64,000 bases of DNA from assembly GCF_008923365.1 (NCBI RefSeq), contig NZ_WBMR01000011.1, forward strand, positions 30,676 through 94,675. The letters are read 5' to 3'. Below, piece by piece: positions 26,115 through 34,536 of this stretch. A model generated the notes under the pieces. The model searched no databases. It was not told the DNA's origin and saw only the letters and a list, made by a program, of their open reading frames with translations. Numbering within the stretch: the stretch's first letter is position 1; each line of letters opens with the position of its first letter. The stretch comes from Actinomadura montaniterrae. Its GTDB lineage: Bacteria > Actinomycetota > Actinomycetes > Streptosporangiales > Streptosporangiaceae. Both the position numbers and the translations under genes were made by a program.

Positions 26115-26495
26115 ATGGCCTGCCGCATCACCGAACTCGTCCTCGACTGCCGGGATCCCGAGACGCTCGCCGACTTCTGGTGCCGCGTGCTCGGCTACGT
26201 GGTCCTGGAGCGGGAGGAGAACGGCGACCTGGAGATCGGGCCCGCCGGGACCGAGCTGGGCGAAGGCGGGCTCAGGCTGGTGCTCAGCCGCAGCGACGAA
26301 CCGAGGCGCGGCAAGCTGCCGCTGCATCTCGACGTGAACGCGACCGACCGCGACCAGGACGAGGAGCTCCAGCGGCTGCTCGATCTCGGTGCCCGGACGG
26401 CCGACATCGGGCAGACGGGCGAGGAGACCTGGCACGTCCTCGCCGACCCGGAGGGCAACGAGTTCTGCCTGCTCCGCAGGAGGGTGGCGCCGTAA
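26115..26495 (+). CDS. VOC-family (glyoxalase-like) protein
   Basis: A 126-residue single VOC domain of the Glyoxalase_6 kind: CRITELVLDCRDPETLADFW, LPLHLDVNATDRDQDEELQR and WHVLADPEGNEFCLLRR. The conserved DPEGNEFC end motif is present. The partner metal and substrate are unknown. TACTGT ends 6 nt before the ATG, so the gene is probably leaderless. It stands alone between gpm and a convergent exporter and marks the left edge of the accessory block. Confidence 0.85.
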   Translation: MACRITELVLDCRDPETLADFWCRVLGYVVLEREENGDLEIGPAGTELGEGGLRLVLSRSDEPRRGKLPLHLDVNATDRDQDEELQRLLDLGARTADIGQTGEETWHVLADPEGNEFCLLRRRVAP

Positions 26496-26507
26496 CGGCG
26501 TCGGCCG

Positions 26508-27743
26508 TCACCGCACCGGCGACGTGGTGAGGCGGCGGAGCGGCGGCGTGGCCACCGCCACCGCCGCGACGGCGGCGAGGCAGAGGAGGCCGCCGCTGAC
26601 GGCCGCCGCGGTGCCGGACGTGGCGTCCGCGACGAGCCCGGCGCGCAGGTTGCCGATGTCGGGCCCGGCCTGGCCGACGATCTGCTCGGCGGCGCCGACC
26701 CGGCCGAGGAGCTCCCCGGGCGTGTGCGTCTGGACGACGGTGCCCCGCGACACCACGGAGACGGTGTCGGCGGCGCCCGCCAGGACCAGGCAGGCCAGGC
26801 CCGTCCACGCGCCGGGCGCCAGGCCGAACAGGGCGAGCGCCGCGCCCCATGCAGCCGAGCCGGCGAGCATGACCAGGCCCGGCTGCGGGAGCCGGGTGAA
26901 CGTGCCGGAGAACAGCGACGCGCCGACGCCGCCGGCGGCCATCGCGGTGAGGAAGAGCCCGAGCGTGCGCGGGTCGTCGCCGAACCGTTCCGCGTTGATC
27001 AGCGGGAACAGGCTGACCGGCATGGACAGCACGGTGACGGCGAGGTCGGTGAGCAGGGCCCCGCGGATCACCGGTGTCCGGGCGAGGAACGCCAGCCCGT
27101 CGAGCACGCCGCGCACGCCGGGACGTGCGGGCTCGTCGCCCGGCCGCATCGGCGGCAGGCCGAACGCGCCGTACAGCGCGGCGGCGAAGGTGACCGCGTC
27201 GGCCAGGTAGCAGCCGCCGACGCCGAAGCCGCCGACGATCAGGCCGCCGAGCGCGGGTCCGGCCAGCATGGCGCCCTGGAAGGCGATCCGCCGCAGCGCC
27301 AGCCCGGCGGCCACCTGGTGCTTGGGCAGCAGGCGCGGGACGAAGGTGCGCGAGGCGGGCCCGCCGCCGGCGGCGAAACAGGACTGCGCCGCGACCACCC
27401 CGAGGACGCCGGCGGGCGGCAGGTGCCCGAGGAGGCCCTGAAGTGCGAGGACGAGCGAGCACGCGGTCTGCCCGCTGGTCGTGAGCAGGTAGACCCTCCG
27501 GCGGTCGACCCGGTCGACGAGCGCTCCCGCGAAGAGCCCGAGCGCGACGAGCGGCACCGCCTGCGCCATGCCGACCGCGCCGGTCCAGGCGGTGCTGCCC
27601 GTCGCCTGCCAGATCTGGAACATCACGGCGACGAGCGTCATCTGCCCGCCGAACCCGGAGAGCGTCTGCCCGGCCCAGAGCCGCCGGAAGGCACGCGACT
27701 CCCGCAGCGGAGCCACGTCGAGCAGGAAGCTCCTCAGCCCCAC
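26508..27743 (-). CDS. MFS exporter, EntS/MFS_3-like
   Basis: A 411-residue 12-helix transporter. FRRLWAGQTLSGFGGQMTLV at the N-terminus and the loop GALVDRVDRRRVYLLTT match the EntS/TetV-type group that exports siderophores or macrolides. The GTG start follows GGGGGAA. No regulator is adjacent and no siderophore genes are visible, so the substrate is open. Confidence 0.87.
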   Translation of the reverse strand: MGLRSFLLDVAPLRESRAFRRLWAGQTLSGFGGQMTLVAVMFQIWQATGSTAWTGAVGMAQAVPLVALGLFAGALVDRVDRRRVYLLTTSGQTACSLVLALQGLLGHLPPAGVLGVVAAQSCFAAGGGPASRTFVPRLLPKHQVAAGLALRRIAFQGAMLAGPALGGLIVGGFGVGGCYLADAVTFAAALYGAFGLPPMRPGDEPARPGVRGVLDGLAFLARTPVIRGALLTDLAVTVLSMPVSLFPLINAERFGDDPRTLGLFLTAMAAGGVGASLFSGTFTRLPQPGLVMLAGSAAWGAALALFGLAPGAWTGLACLVLAGAADTVSVVSRGTVVQTHTPGELLGRVGAAEQIVGQAGPDIGNLRAGLVADATSGTAAAVSGGLLCLAAVAAVAVATPPLRRLTTSPVR

Positions 27744-27853
27744 GCGTTCCCCCGGTCAGATGCGTTGCTCTCCGGGCCCGATCCGCGGCGGACGCGCTCG
27801 CCGGTGCCGCGCGCCCGCCGCGATCAGACGGCACCGACACACTAGGCGAGGCG

Positions 27854-29431
27854 TCAGCGGTGATGGTCGTTACGCGGACGTTCCAGGACGAAACTGTCGA
27901 CGGGTTTCGTGGCGCCGCCCGGCCCGCTGACGGCGTAGTAGGTGACGTTCATCGTGGTCGTCCCGCCGGGCCGTCCCGGGTCGACGTCGAACGCGCAGAA
28001 CCCGTACGGGTTGACCTTGTCGCGGAACGCCGACCAGGGCGCCGGCTCCTCGACGTAGACCGGTTTGTAGTGGTTGAGGAGTTTCGGGTCGCGTTCGGTG
28101 CCGCGTTCCACGATCACCTTCGCCTTTGGGGTGTCGTAGAGGAGCTGGTTGGAGGTGAAGCCCATCCCGCCGCCGCCGATGACCAGGTGGACGGTGCCCT
28201 TGCTCGTGTCGGCGCGGCGCAGGTCGGTGGAGACGGGGATCGGCGTCATCGTCGCGTTCCCTTGGTGGCCGCGGATCGGATGCGAGCGCTCGTAGTGGTG
28301 TTCGTGGCCGCAGACGACCAGGTCGACGCCGTACCGGTCGAACAGCGGCAGCCACTCCCTGCGGACGCCCAGGTCGGCGCCATTCGAGTCGGCCGTGGAC
28401 ACGACGACCTGGTGCATGCACACCACGATCCAGTCGATGCCGCGGTCCGCGCGGGTGCGGCGCAGCTCGGACTCCAGCCAGCGCCGCTGCGCCCCGGCGG
28501 AGTAGCCGCTGATGTAGGTCGCGCCGCCGTCCTGCAGCGCCACGTCGTCGTTCTGCAGGACGACCACCCGCACGGAACCGGCCGTGAACGCGTACCAGAG
28601 GCCCTGGAACTCGTCGTCGCCGCCGTTGCCCGGCACGTCGAAGTAGGTCTGGAATGCGCCGAACCCGATCGGGCCGTTGCCCTTCTCGTTCTCGTGGTTG
28701 CCCGCCGCCGGCATCCACGGCCGGTTCCGCGCGGACCGGCTGGTGTTGATGAACCAGTCGCGCCACACGCGGGTCGGGTTCCCCGACAGCTGGGCGTAGC
28801 ACAGGTCGCCGTTCATCAGGTGGAACAGCGGCGCGACGCGTTCGACGGCGGTGGTGGTGTCCCCGGCGAACGGCGAGCCGTAGTTGTCCTGCGTCCACAG
28901 GGTGATCTGCTCGGTGGGCATCGGCTTGTTGACCTGCGGGGTGGCCTGGTCGCCGAAGCTCGTGAAGGTGAGCGGGCGGCGGCCGCGCGGGGCCGTCAGG
29001 AACGTGCCGGCCTCGGGCGTGGCACCGTCGTGGACGGCCAGGTAGAGGTATTCGGTGTCGGGCCGGAGCCCGCGGATGCGGGCGTGGTGCGACCGGACCT
29101 CCTCGCGGGTGACCGGGTCGCGGTAGGCGCGGGTGTCGGCGCCGTACGTCCGGCCGAGCCCGCCGGTGAGGGTGCCGACCATGACGCGCGGGTTGCGGAC
29201 CGGCATCGGGGTCTGCCACGAGACGGTCATCTCGGACGACGCGTCCGACCCGAACTGCAGGTGCAGCCCGGAGACGCTCGGCGCGCCGGTCCGGTCGGGG
29301 GTGCGCAGCAGCAGCGGGGACGGCGCGGCCGCGCGGGCGGGTGCGGTGTCGAGGGCCAGCAGCGTCGCGCCCGCGCCGGCGGCGGTGAGGACGCCGCGGC
29401 GCGAGAGCGGCGGCTTCTCCGGTGTGCTCAA
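27854..29431 (-). CDS. Tat-exported purple acid phosphatase-like metallophosphoesterase
   Basis: A 525-residue secreted phosphatase. The N-terminus carries a twin-arginine signal (PPLSRRGVLTAAGAGATLLA, cleavage near ARAAA). A fibronectin-III-like domain follows (SEMTVSWQTPM), then the metallophosphoesterase core: FTSFGDQATP, NGDLCYAQ, AAGNHENEKG, VCMHQVVVST and CGHEHHYERS, which together supply the two-metal ligands. It hydrolyses phosphomonoesters outside the cell, and such genes are usually phosphate-regulated. It shares strand with the dehydrogenase upstream (10-bp gap), so it may be the last gene of that operon. Confidence 0.9.
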   Translation of the reverse strand: MSTPEKPPLSRRGVLTAAGAGATLLALDTAPARAAAPSPLLLRTPDRTGAPSVSGLHLQFGSDASSEMTVSWQTPMPVRNPRVMVGTLTGGLGRTYGADTRAYRDPVTREEVRSHHARIRGLRPDTEYLYLAVHDGATPEAGTFLTAPRGRRPLTFTSFGDQATPQVNKPMPTEQITLWTQDNYGSPFAGDTTTAVERVAPLFHLMNGDLCYAQLSGNPTRVWRDWFINTSRSARNRPWMPAAGNHENEKGNGPIGFGAFQTYFDVPGNGGDDEFQGLWYAFTAGSVRVVVLQNDDVALQDGGATYISGYSAGAQRRWLESELRRTRADRGIDWIVVCMHQVVVSTADSNGADLGVRREWLPLFDRYGVDLVVCGHEHHYERSHPIRGHQGNATMTPIPVSTDLRRADTSKGTVHLVIGGGGMGFTSNQLLYDTPKAKVIVERGTERDPKLLNHYKPVYVEEPAPWSAFRDKVNPYGFCAFDVDPGRPGGTTTMNVTYYAVSGPGGATKPVDSFVLERPRNDHHR

Positions 29432-29441
29432 GGGACGCTCC

Positions 29442-30503
29442 TCAGGCGGGGGTGCGGATCGCGGTGCCGTCCAGGCCGGGACGGACGAGGATCTTGATGT
29501 GGTCGTCGGGGCGGCGGAGCGCGTCGACCGCGGCGGGCACGCCCGCCAGGCCGACCTCGCCGGTGATGAGGGACGCGGCGTCGACCGTCCCGTCCGCGAT
29601 CCGGCGCAGCGTCGCGGCGTACTCCTCGTGCGGGTAGACCATGCACATCTCGATCACGAGGTCCTTGTAGACGCCGACGACCGGGCGGATGACGTCGTCG
29701 GACATCACGGCGCCGATCTGCATGATCCGGGTGCGCGGCGGCACCGCGTGCATCAGCCGGTTGAGCAGGCCCGTCGCGGAGACGCAGTTGAACACGGTCA
29801 GTTCCTGGCCGGCGGACGCGAGCGACCGCCACACCTCGATCGGGTCCTCCTCGGCGGGGTCGAGGGCCCGGTGCGCGCCGAGCCGCAGCGCCGTCTCCCG
29901 CCGCAGCCGCGACGGGTCGGACGCGACGATCGGCGCGACGCCCCGCTCGGCCAGGCCGGCGACGACGCCGAGCCCGATCGGCCCGGCGCCGACGACGACG
30001 GCGGTGCCGTCCGGGCCGATGCCGGTGCGCGCGACGTTGCCGAAGCCGACGGCGAGCGGCTCGGTCAGCGCCGCGACCGCCGGGGGCACATGGTCGGGGA
30101 CGGGTTCCAGCGCCATGGCCTGCAGCACCATGCGCTCGCCGTAGCCGCCGGGGAAGTCGTTGCTGTAGCCGATGCCGCGGACGACGCCCGCCGCGTCGAT
30201 CGCCCACGGCAGCGCGACCGCGTACTGCCCCTCGACGACGCCGGGCGTGTCCGGACCGGCGGCGAGGACGCGGACGCTGAACTCGTGGCCGAGCACCACG
30301 TCCCGCGACGGGTCGAACAGGAACATGTCGACGCCGCTGTCCCGCGACGCCTGGAGGAAGTCGCCGGTGTGGGCGAGGGCCGACAGGTCGGACCCGCAGA
30401 TCCCGCAGGCCACCGTCTCGACCAGCACTTGGCCGGGGCCCGGCGTGGGCTCGGGGACGTCGTCGGTGACGAGCCTTCCGCCGCGCATGACCGTCGCACG
30501 CAT
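29442..30503 (-). CDS. Zinc-dependent (medium-chain) alcohol dehydrogenase
   Basis: A 353-residue MDR enzyme. Zinc-site residues are visible in ACGICGSDLSALAHTGDFLQ and VVLGHEFSVRV, and the nucleotide motif is AVVVGAGPIGLGVVAGL. The structural-zinc cysteine cluster of classic ADHs is not evident. The start ATG lies 2 nt after the stop of the flavin-dependent oxidoreductase gene, so the two are coupled. With a limonene-monooxygenase-like partner, oxidation of a terpenoid or other alicyclic alcohol is a reasonable inference. Confidence 0.87.
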   Translation of the reverse strand: MRATVMRGGRLVTDDVPEPTPGPGQVLVETVACGICGSDLSALAHTGDFLQASRDSGVDMFLFDPSRDVVLGHEFSVRVLAAGPDTPGVVEGQYAVALPWAIDAAGVVRGIGYSNDFPGGYGERMVLQAMALEPVPDHVPPAVAALTEPLAVGFGNVARTGIGPDGTAVVVGAGPIGLGVVAGLAERGVAPIVASDPSRLRRETALRLGAHRALDPAEEDPIEVWRSLASAGQELTVFNCVSATGLLNRLMHAVPPRTRIMQIGAVMSDDVIRPVVGVYKDLVIEMCMVYPHEEYAATLRRIADGTVDAASLITGEVGLAGVPAAVDALRRPDDHIKILVRPGLDGTAIRTPA

Positions 30504-30505
30504 CG

Positions 30506-31723
30506 TCACTTCTCCTCGGAGGTCGCGTCCGCGAGGACCTGGCCGTGCTTCTCGAACGCGGCCGTCACGCTCTGCTTGAGCGCGCCGATGAACCGCTCGT
30601 TGTTGGCGTTGGCCCAGGACAGGCTGGCCGTGCGTCCCGCGTTGAGCCCGCGGAAGTGCGGGACGACGTGCTCGGCGAACAGCTCGTAGCAGCGGCGGGT
30701 CGCGGCCGGGTCCGCGCAGTTGTGGCCGAGCAGCAGGAACGTGCCGAACCCGCCCGTCTTGGCCGCGAGCGCCTCGATGGCCTCGATCGCGTCGTCCGGG
30801 GTGCCGATGACGGCGCGCCCGAACGTCGGGAAGCCCTCGGCCGTCCACTGCTCGACGGCGCTCTCGGCGGTCTTGCCCCACGGCATCGTCATGCCGCTGA
30901 GCTGCTCGATGTAGTGGACGAGGTCGAGCACGCCCCACGCGGCCTCGGCGCGGGCCCGCTCGCGGGTCTCGGCGATGTGCATCGGCGCGACGAGCCGCCA
31001 CCGGGACCGGTCCGGGACGTGCCCGTGCTCGGCGGACGTCCTCTCGTACACCTTCCAGTTCGGCATGAGCGCCTCGTAACCGGATGGGTCGGACGCCGCG
31101 AGCGACAGCAGCGACAGCCCGTGCCGCCCGCCGAGGACGGCGCCGCTCGGCGAGATGGTCGAGGCGACCGCGATCTCGACGCCGCCGGGCGTGAACGGCG
31201 CGAGCTGGACGCGGGCCTCGTCCAGCGTGAACCAGCCGGTCTTCGCGGTGACGACCTCGCCGCGCAGCAGCGGGACGAGCGCGGCCATCGACTCGGCCAT
31301 CATGTCGCGCTGCCGCATCGGGTCGATGCCCATCATGAACGCGTCGGACGGGAGCTGCCCGGGGCCGGTGCCGAGCATGACGCGGCCCATCGTGAGGTGG
31401 TCGAGCAGCGCGATCCGGTCGGCCAGCATCAGCGGCTGGTGGTAGGGCAGCGAGCTGACCCCGGTACCGAGCCGGATGCGGCGGGTCCGCTCGGCGGCGG
31501 CGGCGATGAACACCTCGGGCGAGGCGATGATCTCCATCCCCGCGGAGTGGTGCTCGCCGATCCACGCCTCCTCGAAGCCGAGGCCGTCGAGGTGCTCGAC
31601 GAGCGACAGGTCGCGCCTGAGCTGGAGGGCGGGGTTGCCGCCGAGCCGGTGGTAGGGGGCGATGAACGCGCCGAAACGGGTGGGGCCGTGCGCCTGCGGC
31701 GGCGCTCCTTGCGCTGGGGACAC
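30506..31723 (-). CDS. LLM-class flavin-dependent oxidoreductase (limonene monooxygenase-like)
   Basis: A 405-residue TIM-barrel flavoprotein of the bacterial-luciferase superfamily. GLGFEEAWIGEHHSAGMEII, RIRLGTGVSSLPYHQPLMLA and MGRVMLGTGPGQLPSDA are superfamily hallmarks, and overall it resembles limonene 1,2-monooxygenase (LimB-type). It uses reduced FMN, so a reductase must be supplied elsewhere. The GTG start follows GGAGGA by 7 nt. It is divergent from a PaaX-type regulator across a palindrome-rich gap and is followed by an alcohol dehydrogenase. Confidence 0.87.
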   Translation of the reverse strand: MSPAQGAPPQAHGPTRFGAFIAPYHRLGGNPALQLRRDLSLVEHLDGLGFEEAWIGEHHSAGMEIIASPEVFIAAAAERTRRIRLGTGVSSLPYHQPLMLADRIALLDHLTMGRVMLGTGPGQLPSDAFMMGIDPMRQRDMMAESMAALVPLLRGEVVTAKTGWFTLDEARVQLAPFTPGGVEIAVASTISPSGAVLGGRHGLSLLSLAASDPSGYEALMPNWKVYERTSAEHGHVPDRSRWRLVAPMHIAETRERARAEAAWGVLDLVHYIEQLSGMTMPWGKTAESAVEQWTAEGFPTFGRAVIGTPDDAIEAIEALAAKTGGFGTFLLLGHNCADPAATRRCYELFAEHVVPHFRGLNAGRTASLSWANANNERFIGALKQSVTAAFEKHGQVLADATSEEK

Positions 31724-31739
31724 GCGGGCTCCTCCGAGT

Positions 31740-31781
31740 TATAGGACACATCTCAACGAGATCGTGTATTTACGTCCTATA
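31740..31781. promoter_or_regulatory. Interrupted palindrome, likely PaaX-type operator
   Basis: TATAGGAC (31740-31747) and GTCCTATA (31774-31781) are perfect 8-bp inverted arms. Inside them ATCTC-AAC-GAGAT forms a second inverted repeat. The element lies between the divergent flavoprotein and PaaX-like genes. Confidence 0.6.
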
Positions 31782-31832
31782 CGTGGCCGACGGTAGGGTC
31801 AATACGCCCGAAGCGGAGAAGTCTGGAGCCCG

Positions 31833-32669
31833 ATGGCAGTCGCCGAACCCGCCCTGCGGCGCCGTCCGGACGGCGGGCCGAGCGCCCGCGCGCTGGTGTT
31901 CACCCTGCTCGGCGAGTACGTCCGGTGGGCCGGCGCGGACACCGTGCCGCTGCGCGCGGTCGTGTCCGCCCTCGGCTCGCTCGGCGTCGCCGAGGGCGCG
32001 ACGCGGCGGGCCGTCACCCGGCTCGTCCACGAGGGCTGGCTCGCCGCCGAGCCGGTCGGCCGCCGCACCCGGCTGCGCCTGACGCCCCGCATGGTCCGGC
32101 TGCTGCGCCGCTGGACCGAGCGGCTCGTCCGCGCCGTCGAGAAGACCCCGTGGGACGGGGAGTGGCAGATGCTGCTGCTGCGTCCGGTCGAGCAGGCCCC
32201 GCAGCACGGCTGGCTCGCCGAGCGCCTGGAGTTCGAGGGCTTCGGGGCGCTCGGGCGCGGGGTGTGGATCGCCGCCGACCCGGGCGGGGTCGACGCCGTC
32301 CGCGAGCTGCTCGGCGACCTCGGGCTGCTCGGCCACGCGACGTTCCTGACCAGCCGGATCCGGTCCGCCGAGGAGGAGCGGAGCCTGATCGAGCAGGCCT
32401 GGGACCTCGCCGCGATCCGCCCGCTGTTCACCGGCTTCATCGACCGCTTCGCGGGCGTGGAGCCCGGCACCGACGAGGAGGCGTTCGTCGCCCGCCTCCG
32501 GATGGTGCACGCGTGGCGGCTGGTGTTCGACCGCGACCCGCGCCTCCCGGTGGTGTTCCTGCCGGACGACTGGCCGGGCGAGGAGGCGACCCGGCTGTTC
32601 ATCGACAACTGGCTGAGCTGGTACGAGCCGGCCGACCGCTGGTGGACCCGCCTCAACGCCGTCGCCTGA
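31833..32669 (+). CDS. PaaX-family transcriptional repressor
   Basis: A 278-residue GntR-like repressor of the PaaX family. It has an N-terminal winged helix (RALVFTLLGEYVRWAG, then GVAEGATRRAVTRLVHEGWL), the PaaX central domain WDGEWQMLLLRPVEQ, and the C-terminal segment PVVFLPDDWPGEEATRLF that ends all PaaX proteins. PaaX proteins bind CoA thioesters of aromatic acids. Its divergent neighbours suggest it controls a catabolic monooxygenase/dehydrogenase pair, possibly through a CoA or terpenoid ligand. GGAG lies 4 nt before the ATG. Confidence 0.9.
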   Translation: MAVAEPALRRRPDGGPSARALVFTLLGEYVRWAGADTVPLRAVVSALGSLGVAEGATRRAVTRLVHEGWLAAEPVGRRTRLRLTPRMVRLLRRWTERLVRAVEKTPWDGEWQMLLLRPVEQAPQHGWLAERLEFEGFGALGRGVWIAADPGGVDAVRELLGDLGLLGHATFLTSRIRSAEEERSLIEQAWDLAAIRPLFTGFIDRFAGVEPGTDEEAFVARLRMVHAWRLVFDRDPRLPVVFLPDDWPGEEATRLFIDNWLSWYEPADRWWTRLNAVA

Positions 32670-32692
32670 GCCCGCCGCGCACGGCGGCGGGC
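32670..32692. terminator. Terminator between convergent paaX-like and exporter genes
   Basis: GCCCGCCG (32670-32677) pairs with CGGCGGGC (32685-32692) around a 7-nt loop, directly after the paaX-like stop. Confidence 0.6.
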
Positions 32693-32701
32693 CCGTGAAC
32701 G

Positions 32702-33883
32702 TCAGGGGGCGACGCGTTCCAGGCGGTGTTCCGATTCGGCGGCCGCGCGGCGGTCCCCGCGCAGGATGGAGAGGGCGATGCCCAGGCCCGCGACGGTCAG
32801 GGCCGCGCCGACCAGGTACAGCGAGCGCGGGCCCGGGCCGTCGTCGATGACCGCGCCGCCGAGCCAGCCCGCGAATGCGGCGGCGACCTGGAAGCCCGAC
32901 GCGTTGACCGCGACGGCCAGCGTGGGCGCGGCGCCCGCGGCGGTCAGCACGCGGGTCTGCATGCCCGGGATGATCGCGAAGGCGAGCAGCCCGAGGACGA
33001 AGACCAGCGGGACGGCCAGGACCCGCACCCCGCCCGCGGCCCAGAACAGCACGAGGACGGCCGCGAGCGCGGCGAGCAGGCCGGCCAGCGACGGCATCAG
33101 CGCCCGGTCGGCGAGCCGTCCGCCGAGGAGGTTGCCGGCGACCGCGCCCGCGCCGTACACCAGCAGCAGCACGGGGACGGCGCCCTCGCCGAACCCGCTG
33201 ACCTCGGTGAGCAGCGGCGCGATGTAGGAGAAGACCGTCACCACGCCCATGTTGCCGACGGCGGTGAGGGCGATGGCGAGCCGGACGCCGCGGCCGGCGA
33301 AGACGCGCAGTTCGCCGCGCACCGATGCCGCTGCGGCGGGGACCGCGGGCACGAACCGCAGCACCATCAGCAGGCCCGCGGCGGTGACGGCGGCGACGGC
33401 CGCGAAGGCCGCCCGCCAGCCGAGGTGCTGGCCGACGAGGGTGCCGAGCGGGGTGCCGAGGACGATGCCGAGGTTCATGCCCAGGGCGACCTTCGCGACG
33501 GTCGAGGCCTGCCTGCCCTCGGCGGCGGTGGAGACGGCGGTGGCGATGGCGACCGCGAAGAACGTCGCGACGACGAGCCCGGCGGCGAACCGGGCGGCCA
33601 GCAGCAGGCCGTAGCCGGGCGCCAGCGCGGAGCCGAGGTTGGCCAGCACGGACACGGTCACGAGCCCGGCGATGAGGGGGCGGCGGGGCAGCCGCGCCGT
33701 GAGGACGGTGACGACCGGGCCGCCGACGATCATGCCGAGCGCGTAGGCGGTGACCAGGCGGCCGGCGGCGGGCACCGGCACCGCGAGGCCGGCGGCCACG
33801 TCGGGCAGGATGCCCGCGATCACGAACTCGCCGGTGGTGAGGCCGAACACCACCAGCATCAGGGACAGCACGGGAAGGGGCAC
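32702..33883 (-). CDS. MFS transporter, DHA1 (AraJ/Bcr-like) family
   Basis: A 393-residue 12-helix exporter. VFGLTTGEFVIAGILPDVAA in helix 1 and LVTAYALGMIVGGPVVTVLT are typical of the AraJ/arabinose-efflux-like DHA1 group. The second of two adjacent GTG codons (33883) is chosen because GGAG sits 7 nt upstream. It is divergent from a small MarR gene, with two GATAGTTCGAAC operators between, so efflux is presumably induced by the MarR ligand. Confidence 0.88.
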   Translation of the reverse strand: MPLPVLSLMLVVFGLTTGEFVIAGILPDVAAGLAVPVPAAGRLVTAYALGMIVGGPVVTVLTARLPRRPLIAGLVTVSVLANLGSALAPGYGLLLAARFAAGLVVATFFAVAIATAVSTAAEGRQASTVAKVALGMNLGIVLGTPLGTLVGQHLGWRAAFAAVAAVTAAGLLMVLRFVPAVPAAAASVRGELRVFAGRGVRLAIALTAVGNMGVVTVFSYIAPLLTEVSGFGEGAVPVLLLVYGAGAVAGNLLGGRLADRALMPSLAGLLAALAAVLVLFWAAGGVRVLAVPLVFVLGLLAFAIIPGMQTRVLTAAGAAPTLAVAVNASGFQVAAAFAGWLGGAVIDDGPGPRSLYLVGAALTVAGLGIALSILRGDRRAAAESEHRLERVAP

Positions 33884-33895
33884 GCGCACGCTCCA

Positions 33896-33926
33896 GATAG
33901 TTCGAACTCGGATAGTTCGAACTATC
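33896..33926. promoter_or_regulatory. MarR operators between exporter and marR
   Basis: GATAGTTCGAACTATC (33911-33926) is a perfect 16-bp palindrome. A partial second copy, GATAGTTCGAACT, starts 15 bp earlier at 33896 and abuts the exporter ribosome-binding site. Confidence 0.7.
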
Positions 33927-33965
33927 ATTATCATGACTCGAATCAGCCGGGGTAGACTCCGGATC

Positions 33966-34397
33966 ATGACGACTCGGCCCGGCGCGGCGGCGGACGACAT
34001 CGACCGGGACGTGTGCAAGCTCGTCCACCGGTTCGTGCAGCGGCTCGACGTCCACGTGCGGCGCGTCGCCGAGGACGTCGGCATGACCGCGTCCCAGGTC
34101 GTCGCGCTCCGCGAGCTGTCCGAGCCGATCACGGCGCGCGAGCTCGCCGCCCGGATGGCGTGCGAGGCGTCCAACGCCACGTTCGTCCTCGACCGGCTCG
34201 AAGGGCAGGACCTGATCGAGCGCCGCCCGCACCCCACCGACCGGCGCGCCAAGCAGATCGTCCTCACCCCGGCGGGCGAGCGCGCCCGCGCCGATGTCCT
34301 CGACCGCCTCGGCACGCACTCCCCGCTGGCCGCGCTGGCCGACGACCAGCAGGAATCCCTCCGCGACCTGCTGCGGACCCTGCTGGCCGACGGCTGA
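33966..34397 (+). CDS. MarR-family transcriptional regulator
   Basis: A 143-residue regulator: PITARELAARMACEASNATF (recognition), FVLDRLEGQDLIERR, and the wing PTDRRAKQIVLTPAGERA. TAGACT (33953-33958) ends 7 nt before the ATG, so the transcript is likely leaderless. It is divergent from a DHA1 exporter and shares palindromic operators with it; the pair is a self-contained efflux switch. Confidence 0.9.
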   Translation: MTTRPGAAADDIDRDVCKLVHRFVQRLDVHVRRVAEDVGMTASQVVALRELSEPITARELAARMACEASNATFVLDRLEGQDLIERRPHPTDRRAKQIVLTPAGERARADVLDRLGTHSPLAALADDQQESLRDLLRTLLADG

Positions 34398-34536
34398 GAA
34401 CCCGGCGAGACGCGGGCGGGCGCGGGCGGGCGCGGGCTCGGTCACGGCGGCCGTTACAGGTCTCGCCGTTGATCGTGCCGTTGCGTCCGATCAGACTCGA
34501 GGGACCCCGCGTCCGCACCGGAAAAGGGAGACGTCG

